From the NCBI RefSeq assembly GCF_026745355.1, contig NC_079203.1, positions 40,660,492 through 40,724,491 on the forward strand: a stretch of DNA of 64,000 bases. The letters are read 5' to 3'. Below, one piece after another: positions 32,124 to 44,862 of the stretch. Under the pieces are notes generated by a model. It ran no database searches and had not been told where the DNA came from. It saw only the letters and a list, made by a program, of their open reading frames with translations. Source of the stretch: Beta vulgaris subsp. vulgaris (lineage: Eukaryota > Streptophyta > Magnoliopsida > Caryophyllales > Amaranthaceae). The position numbers were made by a program, and so were the translations under genes. Numbering within the stretch: position 1 is the first letter of the stretch; each line of letters opens with the position of its first letter.

Positions 32124-32453
32124 ATGGACTCATCAACTGCTGTAAGGAGAAGTAGCCGGTTTTCTTCATATGAGAGGCTTCTAGTCATCATCTTCACCAT
32201 AGTAGCTGTGATTTCCCCTCTTTACATTGATCGAAGAGCAACGATCGAGCTCGAAGATGAAGAAGAAGAATCACTCAATGTGGCATCTCTTTTACCTCTA
32301 CTGGTCTTGGTTGTAATCCTGGCGATTTTCATATCCTGCTACTTGGAACAGAACAGGTTTGATCCTTACTGGATTCACAGAGTTGGGGGTTCTTCTGGAG
32401 GGATTATTCTTATCCTCACTATTCTTAGTCTAGTTTTGAAGTATAAATCATGA
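32124..32453 (+). CDS. Small three-helix membrane protein, plant-conserved, function unknown
   Basis: A single exon encodes 109 residues from the ATG at 32124. An upstream in-frame ATG at 32025 exists, but the extra 33 residues look like translated leader (CA-rich). Three hydrophobic segments lie at about 19-34, 55-73 and 90-106. An acidic cluster EDEEEES (44-50) sits between helices 1 and 2. The most distinctive stretch is RFDPYWIHRVGGSSGGI (78-94), which I recall from uncharacterised small plant transmembrane proteins. No catalytic motif or known domain is visible. Membrane location is inferred from hydrophobicity; the compartment is not clear. The YGGT gene upstream shares its strand but is too far away to be linked. 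Confidence 0.7.
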   Translation: MDSSTAVRRSSRFSSYERLLVIIFTIVAVISPLYIDRRATIELEDEEEESLNVASLLPLLVLVVILAIFISCYLEQNRFDPYWIHRVGGSSGGIILILTILSLVLKYKS

Positions 32454-33759
32454 TGTTACTTTACAGTCAAAGGGTGGAGATTCTATTGTATTCCTTTTTT
32501 TTTTCCAAGGTAGTTTGAAGTTTAACTTCAGATGTTATTAGTCTTTGTATGTGATTAGTCTTTGTATGTGACTTCAGTATAAGTGTACAACATGATTCAA
32601 TGAGCTCTTGTATTTATTTTAGCTAGACTTAACATTGTGATAGTAAAACTTCCTAATTGTGTAACTCAATCCAAGGGGAAGGTGAAATTAAGAATTTTTT
32701 TTTATATTTGATTCTTGTTTTAAATCTACAGACATATTGACGTGGGTGAATCAGACCGTCGTGCCTGGAAGTTTTTTAGCAACTTAGTCACTGGTGTACG
32801 CTAAACAACCAAGTACATGGTTGTGTTATTGTGTACTCTTGTTTTCTCCTGAAACGAGGTATTCACAACTCAAATTAGGAAACCAATTGTGTCTTGATGT
32901 AAATAGGATGTTTACGCCGTTTTAGAAGAGAACTCCTAGAAAAAGGATCTGGGTGTTTATAAATTTAAAACCCAACAATTTACAAGGTGTAGATTGAAAG
33001 ATAACGAGTCTTGTATAACCATAAGTCCATAACATACATCGTTCAAATTTTTTGTACAAAGGGGTGTCTTCCTCACGGTTCTCGGGTTTCCACATTATAT
33101 CATCTTGTATCCTTTATTGTCATCCTTGTTAGTTTATGTTTGTGATTTTCGCAGTATTATACTGTTAGATTGCGCAAATTGAGAGCTCAGTATTCTAAGT
33201 TTCTAACAGCCTAACACCAACGATTTGTGAGCTATGCCTAAAATTAGGCGTTTTATTTGCGGCTTTAGAGCACAAGGTGAGGTGAGGGTTTTAGAGTTCT
33301 CCTAATTCTTACTCCATGATTTCTCTCCTCAAGCTATTGTAATCCATCTAGAAGGATGATTTAGGTTAAAGTTTCTTTCTAAGCTAAGAAGCTTCACTTG
33401 GATCTTTCCTAATAAGAATTAGCCAACCGCAGAGAAATAAAAATTAGCATTCAACTCCTTTTTAAAGCAGATATACTGAGTCTTACCAGTAACTAATCTA
33501 CAGGTACAGAGCTATTAGCAGATTGCTTCTTGAAAATCCCACAGAAAATAAAACACATAGTGAATGTTCCCAAGACAACAAAGAGATGTATTTTTCAGGT
33601 AACCACATCCTTCCTCGGCCTCCTTTCGTTGTGGGGGAGGGCTTACAACCAATCTCATTATACTACAAAGGAGAACAACTAATCAAGAATGACCAATGAA
33701 TTACATATAACAACCAACAGATACAAGAAATCAAGTGGATGGTTTCGAAGGAATTCCTA
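32454..33759. other. Intergenic region between convergent genes
   Basis: 3' flank of the small membrane-protein gene and 3' flank of the minus-strand GPI-protein gene. T-rich stretches occur at 32490-32640. No further gene or transposon terminus was recognised. Confidence 0.5.
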
Positions 33760-35378
33760 TCATACACCAAAAACAAATCCAATTACAGCCAAAGCTCCTA
33801 GAATGCAATTCAACAGATGGTATGATTGAAACCTATTTCGAGCACTATTACAATCATCATTGGCACCACTGAAACAACCTGGTCTACTCACCTTAGCCAC
33901 ACCGTCCTCAAGAACAAAGCTACTGTTAGATTTACCATTGCTGAAGAGCACACACCAGAAATATGGGGATCCGCCCTCAGACCCACTAACTGCAGCACCC
34001 ACTTCACTGTGGTTCTTACTGTTGAGAATGTTCAAACTCTTTTCATCCTTCATTAGTAACTCTGAGAATGCTCTATCAGGCTTGATATATTCAGACTGAC
34101 ACCCAAGAAAGCGCCCAGTGATTTGGGTCAGGGTTGCAGGCTCCACGTTGCATTCAGGGGCAAATGTCTCAGAAAAAGCAGAATCCTCCGGCTTCTTAGC
34201 TTTGGGACCCCCCACATCGTCACAACTGCCTTCATAAGCTTTAATGTATTGCAAAGCAATGCAAGCCAAACCAGGATTGCTGTAGAGGGCTGTTAAATGG
34301 TGTGCAGTTCTATTATCATTTAGTATTGCCACAAGCTGGTCAGCTGGGTTATTCGTTACTTTGCCTGTCAATAGAAGTAATAAGTGGTAAATTTAATAGT
34401 AAGCTTGTTTCTTCAACAGCATACTTTCTGACAATATAATTGCTTGTGTGAACTCAAGGGATAGGGCAGATTGGATGAGGTGCAAACCTATTAGGCTACT
34501 ACGGAGATAACTACATCTACCCACTGGTCGGATAACCCACAGTCTTACATGATACACACAAATCATACTATGGCTTATTGTTACTGAGTTGCATCTCACT
34601 AACTACTTAACACGATATCATATGGGTAATCTACCAAGGATATATTTACTTTCTTGCTATTTCTACTTTAGTAAAACCGGGTGCGAATTGATGTTATTAG
34701 TTCGAAAGTAGTTGTTCAAAGCCAATTAATCTCTGGATCAGTAACACAGAGTTTCTTTGAAAGGGAGGAACTTGATCACTTTGATAGACGGACATCAATA
34801 GCAGGGACACTAAGAGTTTTATGGGTTTAAACTTTCTAATTCTATTTTACACCTAAACATTTCACCTAATTATACTACTATAATCTAGCTTCGATTTCGA
34901 ATTGCACCATCACAGTAAGCTTGAAAATGCCAGGAAAAAAGGCAAGAAAATTGATAAAAACTACCCTATTTCATAACAAGGAGTAAAAAGGAGGCACAAT
35001 AATGAATTACTCCTAAACCCCAAATAAAGATGCAACAACATTTATTCAGGAATCTAACAATGGCTTCTACCCAAATCAAAAGTACCCACAATGTAAAAAG
35101 AGAGAAAATTAAATGCCATCATAAAAGAAAAAAGTACAAACAGCATAATAATTGCAAAAATAACCAAAAGATTCCAGATTTGATCTAGAAAACCAACTTG
35201 AAATCAGAAAGATGAGTCCATATGAATAACTAACAAAAATTGAAACAGCTGAAACTGCAAAATATATGTTGAAATGAAAAAAAAAAAACTTACTTTGAGT
35301 GTCAGTAGCAGAAGCTGAGAAGAAGAGAAAATAAGCAACAGTAAGACATAAACATAATTGGATATTTTGGTTGAGCAT
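33760..35378 (-). CDS. GPI-anchored cell-surface protein, At3g06035/At5g19250-like
   Basis: Two exons on the minus strand, 35378-35294 and 34364-33760, joined across a 929-bp GT-AG intron, give 229 residues. Residues 1-24 form a signal peptide (hydrophobic LCLCLTVAYFLFFSASA), with likely cleavage before T25. The mature part starts near the splice junction (TDTQ|SKVTNNPADQLVAI). It holds several cysteines (including the LACIAL, GSCDDVGG, PECNVEP and LGCQSEY blocks) and N-glycosylation sites such as NHS and NSS. The C-terminus has a small-residue patch (SGANDDCNSA) followed by a hydrophobic tail (CILGALAVIGFVFGV), a GPI-attachment signal. The family is described as uncharacterised GPI-anchored proteins of the plasma membrane or wall; its biochemical role is unknown to me. 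The ATG is the one directly before the signal peptide. Confidence 0.85.
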
Positions 35379-36730
35379 TGTATCTGTTGTTGGGTTTCTG
35401 GAGTGTCTGGAGATGATGAGTGATGAGAAAGAAAGAGATGCGAGAATGAAGCAGGGGATGCGTCGGTGTGGAGTGAAGCTTTTTAATATTTCATGTGTAT
35501 GGTTCCATGTCCTACTGTTCCAGCCAGCTTTTGCGCGTGGGTTTAGTCGACCAACATTTTTGAACAATATTATACAAAGGCGAAGGGTGTTCACAAAAAA
35601 CAAGGCCATAAATCTCTAGAAAGTAAGGATTTAAGATTAGGTAGGAAATTACAATTTTGGATCAGATTATCGAATTATAATGTTTTGTCTGCTTTATTTA
35701 GCATATTTGCATATATAATGGATTCTTAAAATATATTTATATTATTGATATAATTTGTTACCAAAAATTATATATTATGGATTTTTTTCCAAATTGCTTA
35801 GTTCAATATAATATGGCTTTAGTTTGGGCGTAATTTACAATTTGGAAATGATGACTAAAAAATTCAGATCAATATTTAGTCGAAAAAGAAATCCAATTTA
35901 AATTTTCACACTAGATCAGATTTTTAACAATCTTATCCACTCTATTAAATTAGAGTGGTAGTTTATTCTTTTTATTCTATTACAAAATTTATTGACTAAT
36001 ATTATGGCCGGCATGATTAGATGACTTCTGCCAATTAACGTTGTCATCGAAGTTCAATTGATGTCTGCACTCTTTACAGACTTGCCTTTGCTTCATTAAT
36101 GCTACCGCCATGTACGGGGCCGCCACTAATCACGTGGAATTCCTCAACTCTAGACTGAACATATTGGCTATTGCACCGCAACAGATCTCCTCTCGAAGCA
36201 CGAGCCTTGTATTGAGAGAAACAACCCCTTCGAATCATATCAAGTGTACTGAAGATTGATAAATAGTTGGGACAAAAGGAGGTAGAACACCATAATTGAA
36301 TTGATCCTATCAATTTTTCATATTTATAGTCAAAACAAACTTTCGAGTGGTTACCACATTATAAAATTGTGAATGAGTGTACACTACTACTATATTTACC
36401 ATCTGCTTTTGCAATTTGTTACACTAGCCTATAACATGTTATTACTCCTCTCATTTTCTTATAAGTGTGTTTTTTCAAAGTAAAAAAACGAAAATTTAAA
36501 TCAATATTCAGCCAAAATCCAGACCTACCTTTCTATTCCGAACCTTTCATCCCCATCTAGATTTTCTCCACTTTCCTTTATCCTCCCACAAACTACAGAA
36601 CTCTTACATTTACATTTCACATACTCAACCAAATTCCAACCCAATTTCTCTTCTTTACCCACTTCCATCTCTTTTCCACTAATCTACGTTGTCTTCAGGT
36701 ACATGAATCTGACTTTACTTATGTATGTAT
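35379..36730. other. 5' flank of the GPI-protein gene and AT-rich intergenic DNA
   Basis: The first few hundred bases upstream of 35378 would hold the promoter. The rest is AT-rich with no recognised gene or complete element. Confidence 0.45.
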
Positions 36731-36990
36731 ATTGAAGAGCTGGTTTTATCTTTTAGATGCTTGCAGTTTTCAGTCGTGTGTCCATGGTCGTCATGGAAGT
36801 CATACCACTTGTTTCATGTTCTTGTAGAACATTTTCTTTTACCTCTACCATTTATCACTTTCAATGAATATTGCATAAATTTGGTCCCTGGTGGAAGTCA
36901 ACTGAGTGTATGCATCAAAGATTTCCTTTGTAAACTCCTCTCCTCTAAAGGTTTTGCAGCCAAGGGAAATCTTGAACTGAGACCCTTTTC
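36730..36990 (-). pseudogene. Ty3/Gypsy gag fragment
   Basis: The minus strand reads KWYDFHDDHGHTTENCKHLK (about 36812-36753), the CX2H-like knuckle typical of plant Gypsy gag (FHxDHGHTTExC). It is preceded by AYTQLTSTRDQIYAI, matching the gag stretch upstream of it. No LTRs or pol domains are found nearby, so this is an isolated relic. The plus-strand frame over the same bases is its shadow. Confidence 0.65.
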
Positions 36991-37740
36991 TTAGGCCTTC
37001 ATCAAAGCCAAAACGACCCTATCTTGTTGCAGACATGTGATTGCGACCGCCTCGACGTTGAAACAACCAATAAAGTCATGACGGCTTTCATTTTCATCTT
37101 GCTTGATTGACAATAGTTCACTAGGCGTACACTCACAGTGTCGAAAACCAATTTTGTGCAATACCGAATTTCATATAAGGATTATGGTGGATAACATACC
37201 ATTATTTATTAATAGAAAAACATCCCAACTTTGACGATAAACCATCAAACATCAAACAAGACTAACGAAGCTTGAACACACGAAATATTAAGCCAGCATA
37301 ACTACCTTTTGAAATGTGGGTGTAGTTGGGCCCACATTAAAAATTGATTTATAGTATTTTTGTTTTTCAAAATCTAAAAATTTGTAGTTTTTTCCTATGA
37401 AAGTTGGACCATTAGCACCCATTAATATAATAATAAAAAAACGTTCCCACTAATATATAATTCTCAATATGTGGCTAGATTACTCCACATGTGTAGGGAT
37501 GAGAGGAAGTGAATGGTACTGCACAAATTAAAGATTGGTTTAGAGATTGATGATCTAGAAAATTCCTCTTGAAATAGAAAAAAGACAAAAGTTATTACAA
37601 ATATGCTATCAAATAAAAAACAATCAAACTCATCCTTACCAAGTTTAAGGTAGTTTATCAACTTTATTTTTTTATGGTCAAAAAAGTATTTGAATGAATT
37701 TAATTATATAACTCGACTTTCTATTTAATTTTGCGCATAG

Positions 37741-38031
37741 GGTATGTTTGGTTGGGAGGAAAGTATTTTCCAAGAAAACTATTTTTCTCACTTCCTCTGT
37801 TTGGTTTGTATCGAATCAAGGTAAAGAAAATATGAGTTGAACTTCATTTTTCAAGGGTGGAAAATTACTTTTCCTATTGAGACAAGGGAAGTTACACCCC
37901 ACAATTCTCAACAATCACACAACATGAACAAATAAAAATAGGTTCATAGGAAAGTTACTTTCTTTGCAACCAAACAAACAAAAATCAATCTACAATTGAG
38001 TTTTCCTCTGGAAAATGATTTTCGTGGAAAA
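37741..38031. mobile_element. Degenerate MITE, one clear end
   Basis: GGTATGTTTGGTTGGGAGG at 37741, and TTTTCC/GGAAAA words on both sides, resemble the Tourist-type elements at 46838 and 49081. The right end (TGGAAAATGATTTTCGTGGA, near 38010-38030) lacks the CCAAACA terminus, so it is truncated. Confidence 0.45.
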
Positions 38032-38039
38032 CCTCATTC

Positions 38040-38700
38040 CATTGAAATAATTTTGTTTTGTGCAGATTTGCAGCTACTAGAGTGCACTTGCATGGTTAAT
38101 AGCTTTGTGGCTATTTGTGGAGTATATGGTGTCATCGAAATGATGTTCTCTTCGATCAGAAATGTGGTGGTTAATCCTGTTGTTATCTTAAAAATCATTG
38201 AGGTTAATAGCAAGCGAGGGAGCTGGAAGTTGAATGATGCTGATGTATCTTCTTCAGTCCTTGGTGTAGCTATCAAAAAACAAGATCATGTACGGTGTGT
38301 ATGGGGAGTTCCTTCTTCTCCAATGATGATGGTCAAGGTTGATGGTGTTTAGAAGCCTACTAATAGACAAACAGGTACGTGGTGGGCTGCTATTGCTTGG
38401 AGTATGTGGTGTAACAATGAAGTTATCGATGGGGGACTCCGGGTGTTTGCTTTAGATCCCATGCACACAGAGCTCCTAGCCTGCTAGCCATACTTCAGGG
38501 ATTACGCGAGGCGATGAGGCTTTCAAAGTTGGTTGTTATTAGGTCAGATTCCAAGCTAGCTGTGCAAGCAATTCTCAATCCTTTAGGAGTGAATGTTCTT
38601 TATCAAACTCTTGTATTAGACGTTAGGCAATTAGCATTATGAACTAAGTATCTTTCCATTTTTAAAGTTACTCTGCGGGTATTCTTGAGGCTCATATTCA
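38040..38700 (+). pseudogene. LINE RNase H-domain relic (plus strand)
   Basis: Frames broken by stops read RCVWGVPSSPMMMVKVDGV, then LLQGLREAMRLSKL-like and VIRSDSKLAVQAILNP. This is the RVT_3 RNase H domain at the C-terminus of plant L1-type LINEs. It is interrupted on the right by the poly(T) tail of another LINE at about 38710. Confidence 0.6.
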
Positions 38701-38707
38701 AGCAACT

Positions 38708-40130
38708 AATTCTTTTTTTTTTGCAATAGAGAGAAAATCCAACAAAAGAAAAAAAATAAACCAAACCACTAAAATAAATAATTAAACAACAACTAAACGT
38801 GGCCAAGCCACTCCTCTGATGTCTTCCTCCATGATACTGCTGAGCTCCAAGGGCGGGTTGGGGTAGATAGTGATCTTCTCAACTTGTTCAACTCTATGAT
38901 TTGCATACCAATATACGGCACGGTTACCTTCGCGATAAACATGAATGAAAAGGACCTCCCACCGAGGATCCGAGGCAAGCTGCTTACACTTGTTAAGTAT
39001 ATGAATACGTTCCCACCATAAGAAGAATAATTGCATTGGACAAGCTTTACGCATGCCTGATTATCCATTCCCACAATAAGCTTTTTTATCCCAGCCTCTC
39101 GAGCCATTTCAAGTCCATATAGGACTGTCATCATCTCGGCCCTAGTTGTGCATTTGTCAAAGTGAGAAGCGTAGCCCATCTGTTACAAACCACGGTGGTC
39201 ATGGATGATACCCCCACACCCCGCATCACCAAGAGGTTGCTTCGAAACCCCCATCTGAATTTAAACGATACCAATCAGGTGAGAGACACTTCCACCTAAT
39301 AAGAGTTTCCATGTTCTCCCTAATTTGATACTCACCCATCAATTCATCCCGATGCAAATTTTTCCAAACCTCTTCAAATTTCGCTTGTATATAGGAATCC
39401 ACTGATATCTATTGGAATTTCTTGCTTAAGTCCAAAAATCCAACAATTTGTCCATCTCCAAATCCACCAACATGTTATAGCAAAGTAGGAGGGCCAAATG
39501 TCATCCTGACGAGCAAATGTTGCGAGATATCCAACATTGTAGGGTACCAGAGAAATCTCCGCCCTATGTGTACCTCCAAAAACTTTTGTCCAAACGTGAC
39601 GAGCAGTGGGGCAATCACGAAGGAGATGCGCCAACGTTTCCTCCTTGTCTCCACATAGCTCACAAAGTGGATCATCAACAAGTAAGAATGAGGACTTTGG
39701 GAGAATTTATTCAAACAATTTCTTTGAGTGCCACTAAGAATTCACGGCTGCCAGTCTCTTGCACATTCCAAATCATGCACGTGATTTGGGAAAGGTTTAA
39801 AGCTAGAGGGGGATATTTATCAACCATATTAACTAGGACAATATTTAGAGAGCTTAGGAAAGCCGAAGAAATCAATCGCAATAGGCAAGAGATCAGATTT
39901 CATTGGGAATTAGTAGATTCACCACCAATTCTGGTTGTGTTGGCATCGGTGCGATCCACGATTGGATCCTCACTTCCAACTTGTGGGACAGGGGAATTTT
40001 CATTGCCATATATGGTCTTGTCATGGTTCTCCCCAAAAATATGCTTTTTTCGGGGGGGGGGGAGGGGGGGGGAGGGAGGTCATCGATGGGATTGGAGTAG
40101 GGGTCTAGAGTGCCATGGTGAAGGTCATTT
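38708..40130 (-). pseudogene. LINE with large internal deletion (minus strand)
   Basis: A poly(T) run at 38712-38722 is the poly(A) tail of a minus-strand LINE. Going upstream (rightwards) come the RNase H domain (GYASHFDKCTTRAEMM, LIVGMDNQACVKLVQC, then after a frameshift WEVLFIHVYREGNRA) and a zf-RVT block (LAHLLRDCPTARHVWTKVFGG, about 39640). At 39770-39713 the reading is MIWNVQETGSREFLVALKEI, which is the start of the endonuclease domain. Endonuclease start and zf-RVT are therefore joined directly and the whole RT is missing. The G-run at 40057-40076 lies in its 5' part. Confidence 0.68.
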
Positions 40131-41049
40131 TATGAGTTTAGATTGATTATTGGTTGAGATTGATTTTTGGAGGTATGGAGACTACTAGCTTCAAGCTTGG
40201 AAGGTGAAATTCTGATTTTCTTGGTCTTGGGAAATGGGCTTGGAGTTAACATGGACTGGGATTAGTGGCAAATTACGGTTTTTTTTTCCTTCAAGACTTT
40301 CTTATAGTTTGATGGTATATTCGCATCAAATTAGCTTTGACAATATTTCCTTTCCCGTTGGGATTATGATTGCAAATTCCTAAGTCAAAGGATTTAGTAA
40401 TAATTGATTCTAATAATACAACCTTCACCAATTAATTTTTAATAAACCAACCTTTCAATTATTCCTGAATAATACAACCTTTATACCCTATTTACTTCTA
40501 GTGATCGAGTTAAAATTGTAATACCCCGACCTCTAAGCATCTTTATTAGGTTAATTAATTTTGATTATTAGCAACAGAAGACCTAACCTTTGGTCGGTGC
40601 GTTATTGCCGTATTTTCCATTAGGAAAATACAAGGAAACATACTTTCAAAATTCTAATATATAATAATGTGAAAACTTAAACATCTGGATTATATAAAAA
40701 TTAAAGTAAAATAGTTATAATGTTAATTAAACTAACTAATGACTTAGGTTACAAAAATTGTAAGTGTTTGAGTCATTTTAACATCAATTCCTCACTGCTA
40801 AGTCATTCCGTCATCCCCATTGGTACCTAATACAGAAAAACAAAACGTCATTAGTCAAGGCCTAGTAACATACTACTCCAACAACGTAAATTCATTTCAA
40901 CTCATTTTACTTGCAAACAGAGAGGAGAGAATATAATTAAACCATTTCATAATTCATATCAGGGATTTAAAGAAATATTTGTATTGTCATTCATCAGTAT
41001 ATCATATTAATTATCAAAAATCTTCCATTGGTTACTTGTCGAGTACAAC

Positions 41050-41225
41050 AAAAGGCTAAGCCACCGAGGACATATGTCCTCCATCGGTGGCATAAAGCCA
41101 TACATCATAGCATAAGGCAAAGCCATCGAGGACCTTTGTCGTCCCCCATCAGAAGGTGGCATATAATGCCAAACATAATGCGGGTACCACCGATGATGTT
41201 GTCCCCCATCAGAAGGTGGCGTTGC
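41050..41225. repeat. Direct repeats inside the LTR-like unit
   Basis: CCCCCATCAGAAGGTGGC occurs twice (about 41144 and 41204), and related ATCGAGGAC/GCCATCGAGG words occur around them. Apparent ORFs on both strands here are repeat translations. Confidence 0.6.
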
Positions 41226-42396
41226 CGCCATATAACTGAATGACACGTTCACGGCCCACATAACATATTACTACCATAAACTATATTTCACTTTCATTTA
41301 TCATGTTTCAAAATTTTAGAGTATATTTCATTAAACATCTTATAAGCATCATGAAAACAGATTTATCATCATAAACATCATTTAACAAAATATTTCATAT
41401 CCCGCAATCCATAAATACACATCATCAAAACATTATGTAAAAGCGTCATAAAACATAGTTGGAAGGGGAGTGCGGATGTTAGCAGTAGAAGTTACCTCGG
41501 ATCGCGATTATTATACTTGATAGTCAGGGAGGCTTGTAATATCCATTTTCCTTTCTAATCTATTCAAGAATTAATAGAGAACGACTTATTAATATTTTAT
41601 TGTAGGTTTAAACTCTACGATCCATTTCCATCATGTGCCCATTATGAAAAATTCTTTATTATTACTTTATAGTGAGTTCCTGAAATTAATGGTTACGGAA
41701 ATCTCATTATCACTATTTATTACTCAAAATATAATTCTTGACTTTCCTACCTTGGTTAAAAAGGTCATTTTTAATATAATAGATAACACCTTTAACATGA
41801 ATTCTAAGTCCAACTTAAGATAAACTATTTAGTAACAACCACTAGTTATAATGTTCATGAAATTCATGTTTAGTGTCTTGAAGGTGTGATTATAGAACTT
41901 TCATATTAGATCTTTAGTACTAAAATGATTATCTAACTAGTTATTCCACTCTAACTTGTACTAGTGATATTTCCTACTAATTAGTACCCATGTATTAGCG
42001 ACTTACTTAGTTTACAACTTAGAAAGTGGAATTCATTCATTAAGCTAAAAAGTAGAATTACAAGTACTCATTTTTAAGAATAAGCTTACTAACATTATAC
42101 TTATATAATCCAAGTGTACTTAATTAGTATTACTTTATAATATTTAAATTTAAGTTATAAATATATACTTGATTTGGGTTATTATTATAAATATATGGCA
42201 AGCTATAATCTAATTAAGCAAATGGTTAAATCATAGTATCAACAATATCAGAGCAATATCATACTTAATCTTTTGATTTAGACCCGTAAAATTACTATAT
42301 TATAAATTCATCCCAATAAATTATTTAAACACGTAACTAATGTTTACTTAAACTCCAAATTAATGACTCATTAGCTAATCACTTTTCAGAAACAAG

Positions 42397-42653
42397 CTAG
42401 TTATTAGGCCCGGGCTATGCCTCGGATAAGAAAAAAAATTCATTTATTAATATAATACTTTATAATAATAACACTAAATACAACTTAGCCTAGTGGTTAA
42501 GACTTAGTGTATGTACTTGAGGTCTTGGGATCAAACCCTATACTATACAATTTCTTATTTTTTTATTGTACATGGATTACATGAACTAAAACTTCCTAGG
42601 GAGAGCGTCACGCGGCACAGTTTCTTGTTTTCGCACGCCTTTTAATATATTTA
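42397..42653 (-). mobile_element. Short Helitron (minus orientation), first of a tandem pair
   Basis: On the minus strand the 3' end is CTAG at 42397-42400, preceded by a hairpin-forming GGCATAGCCCGGGCC. The 5' side reads ATATATTAAAAGGCGTGCG, as in the Helitron at 20607. It is about 257 bp long. Confidence 0.6.
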
Positions 42654-42822
42654 CTAGTTATTATGCCCGGGCTATTCCCCGGGTAAGAAAAAATTTCATT
42701 TATTAATATAATACTTTATGATAATAACACTAAATACAACTTAGCCTAGTGGTTAGAACTTTAGTATGTGTACTTGAGGTCTCGAGATCAAACCCTATAC
42801 TATGCAATTTCTTAATTTTTTT
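42654..42822 (-). mobile_element. Partial Helitron (minus orientation), second of a tandem pair
   Basis: CTAG (42654-42657) plus GCCCGGGCTATTCCCCGGG marks the 3' end of a second copy. The next 130 bp are about 90% the same as 42425-42560 (shared CACTAAATACAACTTAGCC and TACTTGAGGTCT). The 5' part is missing. Confidence 0.58.
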
Positions 42823-43739
42823 AGCAGTCCAGGCGGGGCATAGGGAGTGCAGCGAGAAAGAGAGGAGGGAGAAGAGGAGGAGTGGAGCGGGAGCAGCGTC
42901 GTGGAGGGAGAAGAGGAGGAGTGGTGCTGGCGGCTGGTAGGCGGCGGTGGGGGCTCTCTGCGGCAGACGGGTGGTGGTGGTCGAAAATGGTGGAGGATGG
43001 GTGTTAAAGGTTGTATAATTTCATATTTTTGGGTGAAGATGAATAGTGAAATAAGCATACTATTTATAGAGATTTTCGGAGAAAAAATTGATTAAGCTAA
43101 TGGAGGTTTCATTGTGAAGTATACTTGGGGAGCAAGGCCTTTTAGAAGCCATGGAGAGCAAGAAGAGAGAGCTTGAAGAAGAAGATGAAATGGATGGATG
43201 GTGATGGTGGTTTTCCTATTTTAGAAATTTTATAATTCTTTTGTATTTACTAAAATTGGTACTTGCCTATTTTTCTTTTATGTATAACTAAATTAACTTA
43301 GTTTGTTCTAAATCAAACTTGATTTAAATAAATAAAAGGAGTAATAATTCATACAATAATCTTAAAAATAAGTTTTAAACACATTTATTTAGCTTTTTAT
43401 TAACGTTAATCAAGCTTAAATTTTCGAGATATTACAAAAATGACTTAAAATCTTCTAAAATATTAACTCATTACCATAGAAGTAGGAGCATGGAGGCAAG
43501 GGAAGGAAACAACGGAGGAGCTAAGAAATATGGCTTATCAAACAAACTGATTATCAACACGTCAAAGCCTAGTAAAAGCAAATACCTCCAAAAAGTTGCA
43601 TTATTCAAGAGTAATTGAATCGTTGACTTATTAAAAATTAATCGATGAAAGGTTGTATTATTAAAATCAATTATTATTCCAAATATTTATTCACAAAATT
43701 ACCTTAGATGAACTCATCCTTGCCAGCAGCTAAGTCAAT

Positions 43740-44862
43740 GGATGGGAAGTCACTTGTAGCAAAGACCATGTTTTGATCATTGACGTGAGACGAATTTTCA
43801 TCCAGAGGTTGACCATTTTTGGGTTCCTGAATATCCTCAATTTCTTGCTCTATCTCTTTATCTTGCAAGTTATTAAACCTAGATCCCCTAATTTCTGGTT
43901 GTCAGTTGGAGGAATTTGGCGGTTTTTGATTTTTTTTTTTTTCAAATTTGGGATTGGCGCTCTTTACCCTCTTCGGTTAGAATCTTTTTAGGTCGTGGGT
44001 TACGCTTTCGGATTGGCTTCTTGACTAGCATCCAACTCCCTAACTCCTTGTTCTCCTCCGGCCTAGACTCCGGCGCAGTCTTCCCGGTTGGTGGTTGTGG
44101 TAAGGGTGCTTTGAGTTCATGTCTTGTTCAGGGTTTTTTTTTAACAATATCCCTCTTACCCTACTTTACCACATTGGTAGCAAATCAAGGGAATCCTTCA
44201 CAATGAATTCTCCAGATTTTTCCTTTGAGCCAGACTTTGGATAGGAGGGGTTTAGATAGGTCAATCTCCACGCTAATTCTAGTGAATTGTCCCCTTTTAG
44301 CATTTGCGATGTTTCAATCTTAGGACTTTGTCAATTTTAGCTCCTACCTTAGCTTCTTTTAGGAAATCAACATCAAAATATTCCACTGAAGGTGTGGAAT
44401 ACGGACCCACACCGTGAGGAATTGCAGCGTTGAATCATCAGGGATAAAATTGGGCACCCACTTCTAAACTGTGAGGTAATTATCCTCAATTAGCCAAGGT
44501 TCATCAATTAGGACATGATGATAGTCATCCTTGTTAGTGAACCTTGCGATATAGTACGAATTACCAATATCTGTGAGGGTTAGGCCTCCCTTCAATTGCC
44601 ATTTCTTCTATAGTCTACACATTAGAGCCATGTAACCTAACATTCCATCAAACATCTTTATAATTAAGGAGGTCCTCCATGGTCCTCTAATGCGTTTCTT
44701 CTCCTCTCTGGTTAAGAGAATAGCAGGGCATCTTTCATCGTCATCATTAGAAATTTCATCGTCATAATTCATCTCTAAGCGAGTAGGGAATCCAGATGCA
44801 GAGGCATTGGATGAATGTTTTTCATTTTGAATCATATCCTTGAAAGAGATATTATTCATTCT
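43740..44862 (-). pseudogene. LINE ORF1 relic (DUF4283 plus zinc knuckle)
   Basis: The minus strand from 44859 reads MNNISFKDMIQ, CPAILLTREEKKRIRGPW, then across stops GGLTLTDIGNSYYIARFTNK, DEPWLIEDNYLTV, KRGQFTRISVEIDLSKPLL and a knuckle CYQCGKVG. This is the nucleic-acid-binding ORF1 protein of plant L1 LINEs (DUF4283 then zf-CCHC_4). Several stops and frameshifts make it dead. 44863-45461 contains no recognised feature. Confidence 0.72.

Larger units (their letters stand above)
40512..43441. mobile_element. LTR-like unit with 5-bp TSD (solo LTR or derivative), 2.9 kb
   Basis: TGTAATACCCCGACC (40517) to GAGATATTACA (43436) has TG...CA ends with short inverted TGTAATA/TATTACA. It is flanked by identical AAAAT (40512-40516 and 43437-43441). 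This fits a solo LTR or coding-free LTR element of Gypsy style; no PBS, PPT or pol was found. A second TGTAATATCC start occurs at 41535, so two related LTRs may be merged. Imperfect CCCCCATCAGAAGGTGGC repeats lie at 41040-41230, and two Helitron pieces are inserted at 42397-42822. Confidence 0.55.

Noticed and set aside
42749..43095. A small plus-strand ORF with Glu/Arg-rich sequence and its minus-strand Pro-rich partner
   Set aside because: Purine-rich low complexity inside the LTR-like unit, with both strands open and no family resemblance.
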